Assembly: GCA_002427165.1 (NCBI GenBank)
Contig: DIQB01000091.1
Coordinates: forward strand, 1-7,133
DNA from: Firmicutes bacterium UBA5473
GTDB taxonomy: Bacteria > Bacillota > DTU084
Direction of reading: 5' to 3'
Length of the DNA stretch: 7,133 bases
The position numbers and the translations under genes were made by a program. Within the stretch, counting starts at the first letter, position 1. Every line of letters begins with the position of its first letter. This document shows positions 6,374 through 7,133 of this stretch, piece by piece. Below the pieces are notes generated by a model. It was not told where the DNA came from. It did no database searches and worked only from the letters and a program-made list of their open reading frames with translations.

Positions 6374-6476
6374 TGGTGTCATAATCAATTTGCTTTTGCA
6401 TTTCCTTGATTTGAGCATCTGCTTTTTGCTTTTCAACGATTGTTCTAACTTTTTCGTTCTTCATATTTCTAGCCAT
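6339..6476 (-). CDS. small 45-residue protein coupled to the DNA methyltransferase
   Basis: Not recognised. The protein is 45 residues, rich in K, Q and E, and probably one long helix or coiled coil (MARNMKNEKVRTIVEKQKAD as its first 20 residues, then a helix-prone segment ending in FYREAV). There is no cysteine, signal peptide, membrane segment or obvious helix-turn-helix, so it does not look like an R-M controller protein. Translation is well supported: AAGGGAGG (6493-6486) lies nine bases before ATG, and the ATG overlaps the stop of the methyltransferase by eight bases, so the two are probably translationally coupled. The last dozen codons fall in the perfect inverted repeat, and the stop TAG is within the distal arm. 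It may be a genuine short accessory protein of the methyltransferase unit, or the front end of a larger gene cut at the hairpin. Confidence 0.6.
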   Translation of the reverse strand: MARNMKNEKVRTIVEKQKADAQIKEMQKQIDYDTKELNRFYREAV

Positions 6477-7133
6477 CTTTACCAACCTCCCTTACATGTT
6501 GTTGAATGCTAATCCCGATTGCTCGACCTAGCTCAACTGGAACTGCATTTCCTATATGTATGCCCAATTTTCTCCTGTTCAGTGGAGTATCTGGTGGGAG
6601 AAAAACATAATCTCTAGGGAATGATTGAAGTATGGCCCCCTCCCTTAAAGATAATGCTCTATTTTGTTCTGGATGCCCAAATCTTCCATTTCCATAACCA
6701 TAAAACTGCGTCGTTATAGTAGGTGAAGGTTCGTCCCAACACATACGACCATATACGGAGGGATAAGTTTTGCCGCTTCTTTTCTTATGGCATTTCAGTT
6801 GCAAAGCTTCATCCCAATCACGCCAAGTGCCTCCAGGGACAGATTGCCTTATTCTTAACTTATTTGTCTGTGATAATTTGCATGCAGTATGCAATAAGTC
6901 ATTTTTATCTGTTTCACCATCTTCTAAATACGATAAATCGCCTATTGCTCGCCGTACCGTTAAATACTCATCAGCAGTATATATCGGAGGAATAAGTTTG
7001 ATTTCCCCAAAACGTGAAGCTAGCAAAACTAGCCTTTTTCTATTTTGAGGTACACCGTAATCGGGACAATTTGCAATTTGCCAGCTAACAAAATAGCCCA
7101 TTTTCATTAACCGTAGTTCCCTATCTGCTTTTC
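6469..7133 (-). CDS. DNA (cytosine-5-)methyltransferase, C-terminal part
   Basis: Partial gene: the start lies beyond the window edge and the frame stays open through 7133 (residues ADRELRLMKMGYF precede the first ATGs). The visible ~220 residues transfer a methyl group from S-adenosylmethionine to cytosine C5 in a family-typical way. Motif VIII is in NCPDYGVPQNRKR. A target-recognition region with GGTWRDW and then RMCWDEPSPTITTQF follows. Motif IX is in RALSLREGAILQSFP, and motif X is GNAVPVELGRAIG. The catalytic PC motif and SAM site would be upstream and are not seen. The recognition sequence cannot be read. Base composition is AT-rich compared with the module below, which fits acquired DNA. 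Whether it belongs to a restriction-modification system, a phage or a solitary methylase depends on upstream genes. It shares a transcript with the 45-residue gene. Confidence 0.93.
   Translation of the reverse strand, partial: KADRELRLMKMGYFVSWQIANCPDYGVPQNRKRLVLLASRFGEIKLIPPIYTADEYLTVRRAIGDLSYLEDGETDKNDLLHTACKLSQTNKLRIRQSVPGGTWRDWDEALQLKCHKKRSGKTYPSVYGRMCWDEPSPTITTQFYGYGNGRFGHPEQNRALSLREGAILQSFPRDYVFLPPDTPLNRRKLGIHIGNAVPVELGRAIGISIQQHVREVGKDG
6486..6493 (-). promoter_or_regulatory. strong ribosome binding site of the 45-codon gene
   Basis: AAGGGAGG on the minus strand, inside the end of the methyltransferase gene and nine bases before the ATG at 6476. It is one of the best Shine-Dalgarno matches in the window and the main reason for calling the small gene. 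Confidence 0.7.

Overview
The window looks like chromosomal DNA of a low-to-medium GC Bacillota, probably an anaerobe of the Clostridia or Negativicutes type. The grounds are purine-rich Shine-Dalgarno sequences before most genes, an AraC regulator with a PocR-like sensor, and family-level resemblances. No rRNA or other marker fixes the taxon. Every supported gene lies on the minus strand, so reading order runs from high to low coordinates. Composition is patchy: the two ends (about 1-930 and 6400-7133) are AT-rich, and the central block (about 1440-6170) is close to balanced. This suggests that segments of different history have been joined.

Reading along the minus strand: (1) 7133-6469 is the C-terminal part of a DNA (cytosine-5) methyltransferase whose start lies outside the window. 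It is coupled to a 45-codon gene (6476-6339) with a strong ribosome binding site. That small gene ends inside a perfect 17-bp inverted repeat (6334-6373). (2) Directly after the hairpin comes what looks like the broken end of a PHP-type hydrolase (about 6334-6233), which suggests an old recombination junction. (3) 6169-1458 is a compact module: a PocR-domain AraC-family regulator, a 775-residue protein of unknown function with a large internal duplication, and an FAD-dependent oxidoreductase starting 14 bases after it. A strong terminator (1403-1428) closes the module. (4) 1378-942 is a decayed, internally deleted relative of the 775-residue gene. (5) 814-311 is a YkgJ-type cysteine-cluster protein. 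(6) 310-1 has no gene I can support.

The central module reads as a regulated catabolic or redox unit. The PocR/AraC protein would sense a small molecule and switch on the downstream pair. The pair is a probably soluble, repeat-rich, perhaps beta-propeller protein and a flavoenzyme; neither shows a signal peptide, so both are probably cytoplasmic. The substrate cannot be read from the sequence. A perfect 10-bp inverted repeat buries the start codon of the 775-residue gene and may add translational control. A second, broken copy of that gene just past the terminator shows the family was once duplicated here.

I see no CRISPR array, tRNA, rRNA, transposase or integrase. The best candidates for undescribed biology are the 775-residue protein with its flavoenzyme partner, the 45-residue protein coupled to the methyltransferase, and the hairpin junction that separates these two blocks.
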